DNA from: Calocera cornea HHB12733
Taxonomy: Eukaryota > Basidiomycota > Dacrymycetes > Dacrymycetales > Dacrymycetaceae
Direction of reading: 5' to 3'
Assembly: GCA_001632435.1 (NCBI GenBank)
Contig: KV423961.1
Span: forward strand, 1-64,000
Length of the DNA: 64,000 nt
How positions within the stretch are numbered: position 1 is the first letter of the stretch; each line of letters opens with the position of its first letter. Position numbers and translations under genes: made by a program. The notes beneath the pieces were generated by a model that saw only the letters and a list, made by a program, of their open reading frames with translations, made no database searches and was not told the origin of the DNA. This document shows positions 12,043 through 24,560 of this stretch, in pieces.

Positions 12043-13547
12043 ATGTCGACCGTCGAGCAGCAAAGGAAGAGCTTGCCGGGCCGTACGTCGCGCAACTTTG
12101 CGAGCGTGCGGCACGCACACTTGCTCGGTGTCGATGGGCTGGAAACACCAACGTATGATGCATCGGAGGAGGACAACGACGAGACGATGGTATGTGGCTA
12201 CTTATACGTTCATATGCGGTGCATTGGCTGATGGATGTGCGCGTCTCCTTTGCTCCGCTCTTATCGCCACACAGGACGACAACGCGTCTGCCGTCTCCAT
12301 CCCAGCCCCTTTGTCCCGCCCAACAACCCTTCCCGTCTCGCCGCTCCCGGCAACGAACGCCCGCAACGCTCGTATACGCCATGGTCACTCGCGTGCCGCC
12401 CTAGTCGCTAGCATTGAGGAGTACGACTCTGGTGTCGACTCTCCGACATACGATGGCGACATCGAGAGCACAACTCCTGGCGCGCCTGCACCGTCTGCGC
12501 TCGGCCCGGCGCGGTATACCACGGGTGCAAAGGAGAGCGGGGGATCTAGTCCGATGTCTACGCCTCCGGCGAGGCCGCGTCAGCTGCCGATGGTGGGCGT
12601 GCCAGAGGACGCGATGGACGTCGACACAGACCAGGGCTCGTCCGGTCCCGGGCGGATACAGCTTGCGCCTGCTCCTGCCCGCCGAACTTCGGGCAAGAAG
12701 GAGAAAGAAGAGAAAACTGAAGGAGAGGGGTTCTCAGGCACAAGCACGCTCACGGAGGAGGATATCCAGAGCTATGTGAAGGAGGCGATGGAGGGGAAGC
12801 AGGCGCGGGCGTATAAGATCAACCCACCACCTCAGGGACGGCCGATTCGGATATATGCAGATGGTGAGTTGCCATCTCAACCACGCGCTGTATCGCGCTC
12901 ACTCGTTTTCACAGGCGTCTATGACATCTTCCATTTCGGGTGCGCATATAGCTGTGTACCTAGTGGTCGTGATGCTGATTCTTCTTGTAGCCATGCGCTA
13001 CAACTCCGCCAAGCGAAGCTTTCCTTCCCATCCGTGTACCTGCTCGTCGGCGTGTGCAGCGATACCCTAGTCAACCAGCACAAGTCGCCTGCATGCATGA
13101 CGCACGGTGAGCGGTGTGAATCTGTGCGACACTGCAAGTGGGTGGATGAGGTCGTTCCTGAGGCGCCATGGGTGATCGATGACGCGTTCCTGGACAAGTA
13201 CAAGATCGATTATGTCGCGCACGATGAGGAGCCGTACAAGAGCTTGACGCATGATGATGTGTATGCGCATGTGAAGGAACTGGGTACGCCGATCTCGCCG
13301 CTGATTGCCATTTCCTCTCGCTGATCTGACTCCTGTTGCAGGCAAGTTCCTTCCCACGCGTCGCACGCCTAGCATTTCTACTTCCGAGCTGCTCGAGCGC
13401 ATCGTTTCCCAGTATCGAAAGGGCCGCTTCGACAGGAAACTTGAAAAGATGGGGCATGCCGAGCTGATGGTCGAGGGGAGCGATCTGGACGACACCAAGC
13501 CGAAGCCGTCCTCCAGGAGTAGGGGCAGGGCTGACGTAGGGCAATGA
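12043..13547 (+). CDS. PCT1: Choline-phosphate cytidylyltransferase
   Basis: This enzyme makes CDP-choline from phosphocholine and CTP, the control step of the Kennedy pathway for phosphatidylcholine. Exons: 12043-12189, 12275-12863, 12915-12939, 12991-13283, 13342-13547 (419 aa). The N-terminal 210 residues are low-complexity, acidic and Ser/Pro-rich. The catalytic domain begins at [20 protein letters not shown], with the HFGH form of the HxGH nucleotidyl-transfer motif formed by splicing a 25-nt exon. It continues with [44 protein letters not shown] and [14 protein letters not shown], the family RTxGISTSDLI-like motif. A basic C-terminal segment follows, [13 protein letters not shown], in the place where family members bind membranes. 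Choline rather than ethanolamine specificity is inferred from the single catalytic domain. Confidence 0.95.
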
Positions 13548-15068
13548 TACAATATGGAGCAGAGACAGCCCAACTTGCGGCGAATACCTGTGTAATGGAG
13601 CGCTTACTGTACTGTGTAGTATGCAACATGCTAATGAACGGGAATCCGAATGCGCAGAATGTGGCATAACGACGTTGAAGCCCATGTTGTCGCCCCACCC
13701 ATCTGATCTGCCGTGCCTGTCAGTGTCTTACGAGTTTACGGCCACTTCCAAACCAGCACTTGAAACGTCCACTTGCTACTGATGTGATCCACTCTAACCA
13801 GCCGCTGCTACGAAACAGGGTAAGCGATCCGCTTAGGCACCTATACCGGCCGTGGGCGACGTGAAGCGTCGAGCCTTTTTAGCTATAGCACGTGGAGATA
13901 CAAGGGCGTCGTCACCCGTCGGCGCCAAATCCCACCAGGGGCAGCGCCCCTGCGTGATCTGTTCCTCATTCGAAAGAGGCATGCTTGAACAGCGGGCAAG
14001 GGTAAGGAATGTATTGCCGCCGGTTTCACCACGGATAAATCACGTAAGAGGATTCTTCCCGTACATTGCGCTCTTGTTGTGCCATTGTCGGCACGCATCA
14101 CAACTCCCAGGACCCTTTGGGTGCACCTCAGAATCGACGATCTCCATGCCCCCATCAGATATCTATACGTCATGGGAACCTTGCAATTGTTGCGAAAGAG
14201 CTCCTAAGAGCGTGTTAAGTGATGTGGGAATGAAACGCCGGGTGAGAGGCGCAGAAAGCACCGGTGGGTTCGGCCAGGCACTTGTGACAGCGATTGCGAA
14301 CCGAGCCGAGCATGTCGCAAATAGGTTAAAATCCTTCATGGAGATAGACTTAAGATCCGGAAGTATCAATACACTTAATCAAGCTTTGTTCCGCGCATAG
14401 TTCTATACGGAAGACGAGGCGCCCGCTGGGCCCACCATCAGGGCAAGGCTGTGCCTCTGACCGAAAAGCGTCCGAGCAAGAGCACCTACCCGTGTTCTTA
14501 CCGCATGATACCGTTCGATCTTGACTCTAGCTCTACGTGAACTCCACTAATTCGGTCGTGATTCCTGAAGGCCTCCAGATCGCCTTCCATCCCTGTCGAT
14601 AATACACCTGGCGGGCCAATCATGTTGTCCCCTTGCTCCAATAACAGCAGAGCCGAGTTGCGCAACCCATTGGCAGCCACTCCTATCAATCAGGCCCCCC
14701 AGTATCCTTAGCGCTGATGGCTCGAACGTCCAATTCGCAAGACAGGAGCCGCTCTTCGTCTGCTTATTTCTACCTGGAAAGCATGGATGAGGTGGCCTTG
14801 GCTCGCCCTCTCGAAAGTGACTGCTTGGCTGCATACCTGTTCGACTGTCATTGCCCAGCCAGCCAAAAGCGGACGACGTGCTGATTGTTTGATGACATCA
14901 CTCTACCTCCGAAACCTGTTTGAATCGCTTTTGCTCCTCTGCAGTACCCCCTGTTTTCCGATTGAGGGCCCCAGCAGCTGACCTTGAGAACCGTAACAGC
15001 TCGTACGCTGACTTGTTATACCATGATGGAAATCTACTCATTCTTCCCGCAGCTCTTCTGCTCGAACT
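13548..15068. other. Intergenic region without a supported gene
   Basis: A 182-codon open frame at 13852-14400 (+) has no recognisable domain and no conserved neighbour. A short hairpin AGGGGC-AGC-GCCCCT lies near 13,935-13,950. The right end is presumably the promoter of the double-WOPR gene. Confidence 0.4.
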
Positions 15069-16849
15069 ATGTTCCAAGCGGCATTCCCCCTGCAAGGCTC
15101 GGAGATGCATGCTCAGACGCCTCCGGAGCCCGGTCCCCTCCGCCCAACCGCCCAGGGACTTTCCATCAGCAATGAACTCCATGCGATTACGATCATCGAA
15201 GCCGCCCGTCAATTCCCTGAATTCTTCCCGCTGATCGTCCGCCGACCTGGGCACATCGAGCTCAGCATGGCGGAACTCGAAAGTGTCATCAGCCACGGAA
15301 ATGCATTTGTGTTCGTCCCTTCGGCACAGAACGGACTTGTACGCTGGAGTGACTGCAAGCGGTGGAGCAAGAGCAGACAGTTCAAGCCGTTCTTCCGATA
15401 TTTCGAAGAGCCTGGGCCCAGGATTCGGAATGATGATGAAGGCAATGAATTGTGCGCACTCTGTTATTTTAATTCAGCTTGTTCTTGTTCTAATGTTAAG
15501 AAAGCACCTCCTCGGAAGAGAGCAACGACGATGGACGATCACCAACTTTCTCAGGTCTTGTCAAGTGGACGTACACCGTCTTCTTTACTCCCGACCTCCA
15601 GGAACCTCAGGGTGAAGTCCAGTACCGTCTCGTATGGTACGTCGATCCAACTCGACGGCATGATCTCAGCCCGCTCTCTGCCGTGCCGGCTTTGCGCGTC
15701 ATGCAAATACCATGGAGCCACTATTACCCACTGCAGGTCAAACCTCCAAGCGCAAGGAGCAGCTTGTCAGCCGCGGGAGGTATAGCCAACGAGACAGATA
15801 GCCTGCCCTACGACCGCTTTCGCCCCAATTTCCATATTACTGCTTCCCCTTCCGAGAGGCTGGCGTACAAGCCCCAGCCAACATTTCAGCTCTTGAGCCC
15901 CTGCAACGAGGAACAGGCAATTCTTTTCATCGAGGCAGCGCGCCAATTACCTCAAAAGTTCCCTCTTGTCATGCGACGACCGACACCCGACGGCATCGAA
16001 AGATCTGCTTTCGAACAGCTCATTGTTCACGGGAACGCATTTGTCTATGTGGTGACCGAGGGTCTGGTTCGATGGCACGACTATAAGCGATGGACGAACT
16101 CTCATTCGCTGCCACCATTCCTTCGCTATGACCAGTTGGCAGAGCCCACATCGCCCGGCGTGCCACATCGCAAACGGTGAGTATCGTCTGGTTTGCTCTT
16201 CGATGTAGCTGAGACGCTTGATTTGTCTAGCATGAACGCTAATCCTACTGCGGCGGGCCTTCAGCGATCCCAGGACGACAATAGGCAAGTGGCAGCAAAC
16301 ACTCCCCAGCTACAACGATGGACGTACTCAGCCCACTTCTCCGAAGGACCTGACACCCCCGTGACATCCTATCGTCTCATTTGGTACGTGGATCCAACGA
16401 GAGAACAGGAGCTCCATGCGGTCTCATCGGTACCCGAGCTGCGGAAGGTCTCAGTCCCGTGGCACATGTACCGCCGATGGAACGGAGAGTATTACGCACC
16501 GACTGCCACTCCGGTTCTGCCTCCCAACAACGTACAAACTGGTCCTCGCAGACTCGCTCCCAAACCAATACCATCGCGCTCAGAACCTCTGGTTGTCCGC
16601 TCAGGATATTCTTCTTGGCTGGCCTCGAAGACGAGTAGTCCCACTGACGAACGGCCTACGCTCCCTCCCATCAGTCAGGTATACAATGAGGAAGACGCGG
16701 CTCGGCCTCCGGACTTGCCAAGGGGTACAGGACATGTTCTTCCCCCTCTTCGCATGCCCATCCAAAAAGCGACGACTCCGGTGAGAGGCGTGGGTTACCA
16801 AGAGTCGGGATGGGGGAGCGAGGTCGGTCGGCGGCGTGCGGGGTCCTGA
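15069..16849 (+). CDS. Divergent WOPR (Gti1/Pac2-like) protein with duplicated domain
   Basis: WOPR proteins (Wor1, Ryp1, Gti1/Pac2, Sge1) are fungal DNA-binding regulators of morphology and development. Exons: 15069-15451, 15505-16176, 16231-16849 (557 aa). The sequence contains two complete WOPR-like units in tandem. Unit 1: SHGNAFVFVPSAQNGLVRWS and DCKRWSKSRQFKPFFRYFE (WOPRa-like), then LVKWTYTVFF and VQYRLVWYVDPTRRHDLS (WOPRb-like). Unit 2: VHGNAFVYVVTEGLVRWHDY and KRWTNSHSLPPFLRYDQ, then LQRWTYSAHF and TSYRLIWYVDPTREQELH. The classic form has VFVF...IKRWTDGRxWSxSR...FLVYRE, so this is a diverged branch. The usual domain order is one WOPRa plus one WOPRb, so the duplication is unusual. 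The C-terminus is Pro-rich and basic. The N-terminal start could lie in an unseen upstream exon; an alternative in-frame ATG is at 15105. Confidence 0.78.
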
Positions 16850-19560
16850 TAGGCAGGGAGGAAAGGCGCAGTGTCTTATAGCCTTACGGTATGCAAGAGG
16901 GAATCGCGGTGTCCTGTATATACAGTTGAGAGTTGGTAGTATGTTGTTAGCATGAGAGCGCACATTCACTGTCATCACTGCCATCATCAATCATCTTGCC
17001 ACATCATACTCGTTGTAGAGAATGGACCGCCAATGTCAAGGTGGCGAATAGCGAGCTCACAGAAAGATGACATGTCTGGTGGACCAGCGCAGCACTGCAT
17101 ATGTCTTGAGCTTCCAACTACCGTCATGGAATAGAGGGGCTCACCACGAGTGCCGGGAAACCAAGACATTCGCCAGCATCACCTCCACACCCTGTGTCCC
17201 ATCGGCTAGTACTGTATCTAGAGTCCTCCGTGTGGCGCTGGTGAGATATGGCTCTGACAATTCTTAGGGAGAGGAAAGTGCATGCCTTTCGCTCCTTTCC
17301 CTACTACGCCATCAGGTGTAACGTATTACCACACGTTGCAGCCTGATCCTATGTTCTTCATCGTGTTGAAACGATGCCCGGAAGTGGGTGTACATGGGTC
17401 ATGGAATAACGCCCACGCCTTTACGAGAGCTGGGGTTCCATTCCAGTGGCCATGGAAGCCTGAAATTCCTCGGACCATCGGAAAGATGGCAGGTACGACT
17501 GAAGTGGCGGAAAATCCGAGGGTCTGGAGGGGCGGGGAGGGGCGGGCGGCGGCGGCCGTGGTGGACGGCGGTGACTGTTTGGCGGTCGGGGAGCACGCCA
17601 TTGTTTTCATACCGCCCCTCCCGCCGCCCGCCGCCCCATAAGGTGTTCACGGCGTGGTGACTGGAAAAGGGGCGGTAAGCGAGGCCCGCCCCTTCTGAAC
17701 AGTCATGTTGGCGTCGGCTAGCGTGCACGCTGATAGGGGCTACCTGAAAAGGGGGCGGGATCGACCCGACCACTTGCTGGGAATTGAGGGGGAGGGGGGC
17801 GGGAGGCGGGGGAGGAGGTCGTCGCGCGCACTGAGTATGCATGGGGGGCATCGGGTGGCATCCGCGTCGAAATCTCGGTTTCCTGAGGAAGGCAGTCCCG
17901 CATAGCGCTCTTCCGAGTTCCATGAAGTTTCAGTGTGTACTCGCTACTGCACTTCTCATAATGCCTTTCTACGTCTTTTCTGTCTGCCTCGCTGCTGAAC
18001 GGGCCAGTGGCAAGACGGTGGCGGTGCTCGGTGCTCTGCTATCGAATGTCGCATAGAGACTAGCGCGGGACGCTTGGAGAAGAGTGAGCCCCAATATTGG
18101 ACGAATATGTTATGCACAGTCCCGTGCACTGCGCATTTGGAACGAACGGGTTCTTTGGACTTCTCATGTGGCCTTAGTGGTATGATCGTCGTGATGTTCC
18201 ACGGCGGAAGAAAGCGCATGGGGACCCCGAGACACTGCGTCCATCTCTGAGACCCACGCCCGATAAGTAACACGGAGGTACTATTTGCGCTCTGAGGGAA
18301 AATCAATTATCTGAAGTCCCTGAGCGTGATGTGGATTTACCACTCGAAACACGTGTTTTCCCATCACGCAAGTGGCACGGTGACCTTCGGGGTGCCATCG
18401 ACTTGCCGATTTTCCCACAACCTACAACGCTTGTTCATATACATATATACTGTATCTTGTATTCCTTCTGTATTCTGTGGGTCTCGTAGGACCGGGTAGT
18501 GAGTGGTAAGTAAAAAGCTTCGTGAGGGCGCCGCGGATTGCCTCTGACGGAGCCGACCTGCTTTATCCGTGATTTGCTTCCGCCGTGGGTGCTTCCGGTG
18601 ATCGGTCGCTTCTCGCTTCGACTGCTTTAACCCCTCTAGCCATTATTCCTCTTGTTGTTCACGAGAGCTCGCCTGGAAACACAAGCTGATCGGATATTGT
18701 GAGAAGAACTACGAAGATCCCTGATTGTTAGAAGAGAGACGCTGAGAGAGACGCTGGTCTACACGCTCGTTCACGCTGAAACACGGCACCTCATTCCAGC
18801 TTTTTCGCCCACGTGCCTCATCAATGATGGAGAACCCTGGTCTTCGTCATCCAATCTGTGATGCCCACTGATTGTAAGCGACCGTCGTCCGATTGATCTT
18901 GCTGCCCAGACCGACGCAAATTACGAAAAATGTTATTCGGCGCTACCGGCCCTCATTCCGAGCAGGCACCGCCAGGGTTGGGACGCGTCAGCTGAATGCG
19001 GTTGATGAATTTGAATAGACCACGCTAGGCCGATGCGATTCCTGAGATTCTGAATGCGTAACTTCTGTAAACGACGTTATTATGGGTCTCATGTAACGAT
19101 CTTATCTCTTGGTGGCCCCTCCGAGGAATCCGGTCCCGCTGCCTGCCCTGTAAAGAACTGGGGTCCCTCTCCGGCGAGATGCTGGCCCCAGCGACCCAGA
19201 TCCAGACAAAGCCATCCTAAAGCGGGGACTTGACATCTCTACGCCTTCCTGACGACCGATCACATTTGACATTTGGTTTCTCACCATCCCCCTCATATTC
19301 TGGCTCCCTCCGCACAAGAAGCTCGCCCCAGGAAGCGGGATTGCTTCCGCCCGATGCAGGGACATTCCTGGGCCACCGAACACGGGAAGAGTCATCAATC
19401 GTAAAAGGCAAATTACTGCGCGCGTCGGGGCCCCGGGTCATGGACCATTGATGTATATATACCCCCTCTGCTCCAGGGCTACAGTCCCTCGCACTGTGGC
19501 TGCTCCCCCGCCGGTCGACCTGCCCGTGCTCTGAGTCCTGACTGTATCGCCCCTGCCTGA
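16850..19560. other. Intergenic region (2.7 kb) between the two WOPR genes
   Basis: I find no supported gene. The part 17,500-17,880 is strikingly GC-rich, with runs such as GGGGCGGGCGGCGGCGG and CCCGCCGCCCGCCGCCCC that can pair with each other. Open frames here (17,282-17,641 and antisense) are low-complexity translations of these runs. The part 18,050-19,000 has mixed composition, ending in a region with a TATATATA box at 19,454-19,461, about 100 bases upstream of the next start codon. Confidence 0.4.
19453..19461 (+). promoter_or_regulatory. Possible TATA box of the second WOPR gene
   Basis: The sequence GTATATATA lies about 100 bp upstream of the ATG at 19561, in the range used by fungal core promoters. 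A transcription start is not shown. Confidence 0.4.
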
Positions 19561-20612
19561 ATGCCTTCCAGTCGGACCAGCCGTCGGGGCCGTACCTCTG
19601 CTCTATCTATTGTCCGACCTACATGCCGCGGCTTTCGGGTGGAATCTGCCCACGATATTTTTCTTTTGCTGGAGGCTTGCCAACAACTTTCCGAACAGTT
19701 TCCGATATTGTCTCGCCGGATTAGTGGAGAAGAGTATCGACCTCTCATCAGTCACGGAAGCGTCTTCGTATTCGAACAACAGCCACAGCTCGAGCGCTGG
19801 ACCGATTGTCGACGATGGATGGAAAACAAGCAGGTAGGACTGTGGCTGGTATACCCCGAAGCAGTCAAGGTACCGAAAACCAATACATATGGGCAACATG
19901 TCAATCTGTGAGTACTCAGACATAACCCGAGGCAGCATGTTTTGAGTCATGCAACAGGCATCCCGACAATGAAAAGCGGTATCTTAGATCAAATCTCATC
20001 GCGCAGATCAACGGTCTTCGAAAGCACACAGTAACAGTTTCGGTCGCCCCCGTCGATGAATTCGGTCCACGTCGCAAGCTCTCGATTATCGCCTTCATAG
20101 ATCCGGCTCGCGAACACGAGCTAGCTCCAATTGAACGACACCCGGACCTGGCTACAATACATGCAGCTTACGAAGAGTCGCTTGTCAAGTATCGATTCGA
20201 AGAGGAAGTCTCTGAAAGCGCCCAAGCAGGACCAACTAGGCGGAGTCGAGCCCGCCGTCGCCAGTGCCCGCGTGCGAAAACATACAGGCCAACGATTTCG
20301 ACCCCGTCTATGTCTCCAGTCCCAGCCCTCTCTGACAGCTCCTCCATGTCCCCGGTCACGCCTTTCCACAGCCTTCCACCTTCCGAGCACCCCATCTCAG
20401 CCTGGGCATCGGGATCGTTCTACCATCCGGCATCGCATCTCTGTCTCCGACCTGGGCCCATCCAGCTCGCTCCACTCCGCTGGCCCCCCAACGATGAGGA
20501 GTCGTCCAGGAAAACCGCTCTTCCGCCTCTTCATCAAGTGGTTGGTGATCTCATGAAGGTGGGTGACCGGCAGCTGCATATGAGTATCGGGTGGGACAGG
20601 TGGATGTCTTAA
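19561..20612 (+). CDS. Divergent WOPR (Gti1/Pac2-like) protein, single domain
   Basis: This is a two-exon gene: 19561-19907 and 19958-20612 (333 aa). Residues 28-105 form the first WOPR half: HDIFLLLEACQQLSEQFPIL, SHGSVFVFEQQPQLERWTDC, RRWMENKQ...LWLVYPE. The second half after the intron has LRKHTVTVSVAPVDEFGPRR, then LSIIAFIDPAREHELAPIE. The same blocks, in the same order and split at the same place by an intron, occur in the neighbouring double-WOPR gene 2.7 kb upstream, so the two genes are paralogues. The tail (residues 200-333) is Arg-, Ser- and Pro-rich. The FVFE...RWTDCRRW core is closer to classic WOPRa than that of its neighbour. A role as a nuclear regulator is inferred from the family; its targets are unknown. 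Confidence 0.78.
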
Positions 20613-22657
20613 CCTTGTAAATGGTCAGCCGCATTCTATGATGGTGACTGATATGTGCTCACCGCCCGCATAGCATAGTCCCTGACGTTTGCTCCTCTCC
20701 TGCTCCTTGCTTCGTCACAGGAGTGGTAAAAGGGCTGCCTTGACACGGCCGGTCTTGCTTCCTTTCCTCTCGCCACTCGAAAGCTCTTCCTCTCAGCTCC
20801 TTTTATCACCTGCGACAGAAGTCATCACCTGATTTCCCGCACATTGTCTATTAGAACGACTTACAGTAGCAGTAAAACAATAACAATCCTTGTGTTCATA
20901 TCTGTTGAAGAAGGCCATCGCCTATGTCTATGTTGTGACAACAGTTCCCTACTCGGACCGGGAGTTGTGCTCAAGTTCTCAACTCCACGCGGCCGAATCT
21001 CTCTCGTATACTGGGAGAGGCTCCAGTGTTTTGTTTCTGACCAATGTTTTAGAAACTAGCGCCGGCATGAGAAGAAGAAACAACGCCGACGGCACTCTTA
21101 CATACGGAGGTGCCGCTGTATCTCATGACGACCACCCACTGCGCCTTATGCTGTGCCGGAAGGGAGCTGGAAGCCACAGTCGAATGCTGAGCGCGACCAG
21201 AACTTCAGACGATTCGAGTGCGATACCACCGTCCAACAGTCATAGTGAGCTAATGACGATGCTGGGATGGTGCAACCGGATTATTGTGTGCTGAATCTGG
21301 CATCGGGGAAGGCGCTGAGGTGTCTGGCCACTCTGCGCTCTGGCGTACTGGGGACCACCATGTGCTGATCTCCCGACCCTTGCCGTGACTGTTACTTCAT
21401 ATCGGGACGAGGAGGTGACGGGGACGGGACGGGAGCGGGTAACCGATGAGCACACCCCGACGGTCGACGTGGCGGTCTGATGCCCGCGTGCTGCGCCCGA
21501 CGCTTTTTGTCGGGCACAGTCACCGAACAGTCACAGAGCGTCGGCTAGCGTCGGGGGCGGGAAGGCGGGAGAAGGAAGGCTGACGGGATCACAAAGTGGG
21601 GCTCGATGTCGTTGGCGGGGTCCTCGTCGTCGGTGGGCGGGAGGCGACATCCTTGAGGGCACAGTCAGTGGCGACATCTTTGACGGGAAGATCTCATGCG
21701 ACCCCTTACAGCGAAAAGCGCGGTGTTTCTGGGACCCCCTATCCAACTACTCTTCTCCTCCCACCCGACGCATACCATCACCCTGGGGTCCACCGGTTGG
21801 GCCGGTTCGTATGATCGGCTTTGCCTCTCTCCCGGAAGAGAGGCCATGTGGCGCCGAACCCTCAATCTCCCCCACGATGGCCGTGTCCAGAAGGAGCAGG
21901 AAGTATGCAACGCATCAGCAAAACACTTGGCTGCCACCTTCCATTCACTTGCCATCATCGTCCTTGATATGATAAGAAGAATAGGAAGTGTTCTCCGGCA
22001 TGATAGGTTTGCATCAGATGATCAAGACGTCGGTCTCCTTCGTATCGTTTGCTGTGATCGGTGTTGGCCTTGCGGAGACAACGTGCTGGATGCTCAGTCC
22101 CTGGGGCCACCAGTCATGAAAATTCCTCCGCCAATGGACAGGATAATGGGTGACGTACGTCCGAAATGCACAGCGTGGCCGCATCCCTTGACAAATAAGC
22201 TAAAGGAAGCAGATGCTTTAGGCCAACTCGTCTCTCGCTACTCTCGTCCTCAGTAGCCATTGCGGAATATTGGCATCTAGCAGTGCCGCTCACAGGATTG
22301 TCTCGGAGCGCGGCACCACCACTGGAAATACAATTCAAGGTTAGAAGCCGTTCCGAGCCTCTATATCCTTGAGATAATCCGAGAACCTAATGAATGCTTC
22401 CGCCTCGGCTCCGACACAAGCTTCTGGATCCCCGCCTGCGAGGCACCCTGGTTGTCTCTTCACCTTTCACGTCACATATCGTGCACCCTTTATACAATGG
22501 TTGTGAATCGCTCTCTCATTTTCGCTTTTAGCTACAAATCTGGCGAAAAGAAGGAGCCTCTTTTTGGGTTGTGAAGGATGTAAGAAGGCGGTTACGTAGA
22601 AGGTAGTAGGTGGGTAGGTAATGTTTATATTTACGCTTTTCCGAATGCCACCAGCGA
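20613..22657. other. Intergenic region (2 kb) without a supported gene
   Basis: Open frames of up to 186 codons (21,696-22,256) show no family motifs. The segment 21,480-21,640 is GC-rich and shares the word GCGTCGGCTAGCGT with the GC-rich stretch near 17,710, hinting at a dispersed repeat. Its right end is the 3' flank of the core protein 2 gene. Confidence 0.35.
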
Positions 22658-24090
22658 TTAGAGCCCGAGCTCGTCGGGATATGGAAGCGTGTTGATGTCA
22701 CCAAGCGCAACAACGGTCGGCTTGGTCTTCAACAAGTCGGAAGTGAACTGCGAAGCGCATCAGGGAGCAATTCTTCAAGCACAGCAGTATACAGCGTACC
22801 TTCCCGAGTGCCTTCACATCGAGCTTCTCCACCTCATCTACCAGGCTGTTCCACGTCTTCCCCTCAAGCTGAGCGGCGCCCTTGGCAATGACACCAGCCT
22901 TGCCCTCCTCCACAACAGCAGAAGCGAACTTTGCGCGTGCCTTTGCGCGGCCGACCAGGTCCTCCTTGATGCCACCAGCGGCAACTTCCTTGAGAGCCTT
23001 AACGACAGCCTCACCACCCTGCTTGAGACCAGCACTGTCCTTTGCAGAAACCAAGACGCCGAACAGGGTTGCGTCGCTGTACGGGAGCAGAATAGATTCG
23101 GCGTGGACGGAGGAGGGGAGGGTGGAGAGGGGAGACAGGCCGTCGGACCACGGCAGGCGAGGCTTGGTCGCGAGGTGCGCGGCGAGCGTAGCCAGACCAG
23201 CACTGGGAGCGCCGGCAAAGCCGTACCCGATGAAAAGGGTGGGGTGGAGAGAATGCGACACGGTCGAGCCACCGAAGTATTTCGCGGCTGGGGAGCTGAG
23301 GCTAGATCCGCTAGGCAGCCCGGCGAAATGCTGGCTGGCAAGGCTCTCCAGCTTTGACTGGGACAGGCCGCTACCAATCACAGCTAGATTCGACTGGGTG
23401 AACGCCTTGCTCGCATAGTCCTTCACAGCTTCGATGGCGGGCGCATGGGCATGTGGAGGATTGAGGAGCGCGTGGCCGAGACCGGAGCGGAAAGCGACAG
23501 CATGAGCGAGCTCAAGCGCAGTGTACTCTCCGCTTGTCACAGCGCTCTGGGAGTCGACCATGACGTTCGGCCAGACCAACTCGGTGAGCTCGTGGCTGAT
23601 GAGTTTGGGAGACACGACGGAGGAGGCGAGTAGGGGAAGGAAGAAGCCCCTGCGCAACGCGAGTCAATACGATCTAGGACGAGATAGAAGTGCATATACG
23701 CACTCATCTCCACGCAGGAAGTCCGCCGTGATAGCAAGGTACTCTCTCGTTAGGGTAGCAGAGAGCATGCCGCCATACAGCTCGGCCTCACGGATCGTAC
23801 GCAACGCCGACCTCTCCTTCGAGCTCTATCAGAACGCAACTCCAGTCAGTACCATCCCACTTCTCGCATGCGCATAGAAGGCGCACCTTGAAGCTGAAGT
23901 TCTTCAGCACATGGGCGATCCCCGCGTACCCCTCGGGCTCGTAGCGGGAGCCGGCCTTGACGAGGACGGTGATGGATGATGTTGGCTGGCCGGCGTCCTG
24001 GGCAAAGACGGAGATGGAGGGGGAGGCGGTTGCGTATGCGCGGGAGGAGTGGGCGCGGAGGGCGACGAGGGCCCGTCGTTGGACGAGCAT
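22658..24090 (-). CDS. QCR2: Ubiquinol-cytochrome c reductase core protein 2
   Basis: This is a structural core subunit of respiratory complex III in the mitochondrial inner membrane, related to M16 peptidases. Exons: 24090-23887, 23825-23704, 23649-22800, 22747-22658 (421 aa). The N-terminus MLVQRRALVALRAHSSRAYA is a typical mitochondrial presequence. The protein shows the M16-like pattern: LVKAGSRYEPEGYAGIAHVL, then SALRTIREAELYGGMLSATL and TREYLAITADFL. The HxxEH zinc motif of active peptidases is absent; the corresponding region reads AGIAHVLKNFSF, as expected for core 2. The second half has GFAGAPSAGLATLAAHLA and ends in TKPTVVALGDINTLPYPDEL, the family's C-terminal signature. It lies about 470 bp downstream of the acyl-CoA synthetase gene on the same strand. 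Confidence 0.94.
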
Positions 24091-24560
24091 CGCTCTAGGA
24101 CGGGCTAGAGTAGCGGGAGGGGGTGTATGCGCAGAAGGCGACGTCCTAGGGAGTGGACAAATTGGGCGACCGATGGAACCAACCAACGGAGGATGCCGGA
24201 GCAATGACATCGAGGCACGGAAGCTTTCGCAATCGACCAATCCCTATTGACTTGACTCTCATCTGCACACCGACGGCTCTTCCAACTCCATTTCACTCTC
24301 TTATCCTTCTAAGTTGTCCGAAAGTGCATGAGTGGGGGTCATCAATGTACGATACAAGTAGGATTACTACGGAAAGGGAGGTTGTGTAAAGGGGATACAG
24401 CCAGGACGAATCCGTTTGGCAAATGGCGCCACTCGCGACACAGCGCTGAGTCGGTGTGAAGTTGTTGAAATGGGAGAAATCGTCACGTATCAGGGAAATC
24501 AATCGGTAGGGCACATATGCAGCGAGGAGGGCAAGAGATTCAATACCATACGAATGGAGA
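24091..24560. other. Short intergenic region (470 bp)
   Basis: It lies between the end of the acyl-CoA synthetase gene and the start of the core protein 2 gene, both on the minus strand. It should hold the synthetase terminator and the QCR2 promoter. No other gene is seen. Confidence 0.5.

Noticed and set aside
13852..14400. 182-codon open frame (+)
   Set aside because: No recognisable domain, no introns as in neighbouring genes, and Cys/His-rich pieces not in any zinc-finger spacing.
20844..21294. Possible third WOPR remnant (AYVYVVTTVP resembles FVYVVTEG)
   Set aside because: The match is limited to a few residues; the RW(T/S)D and RW blocks are missing.
22838..23418. Open frames on both strands within the core protein 2 gene
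   Set aside because: They are shadow frames of QCR2.
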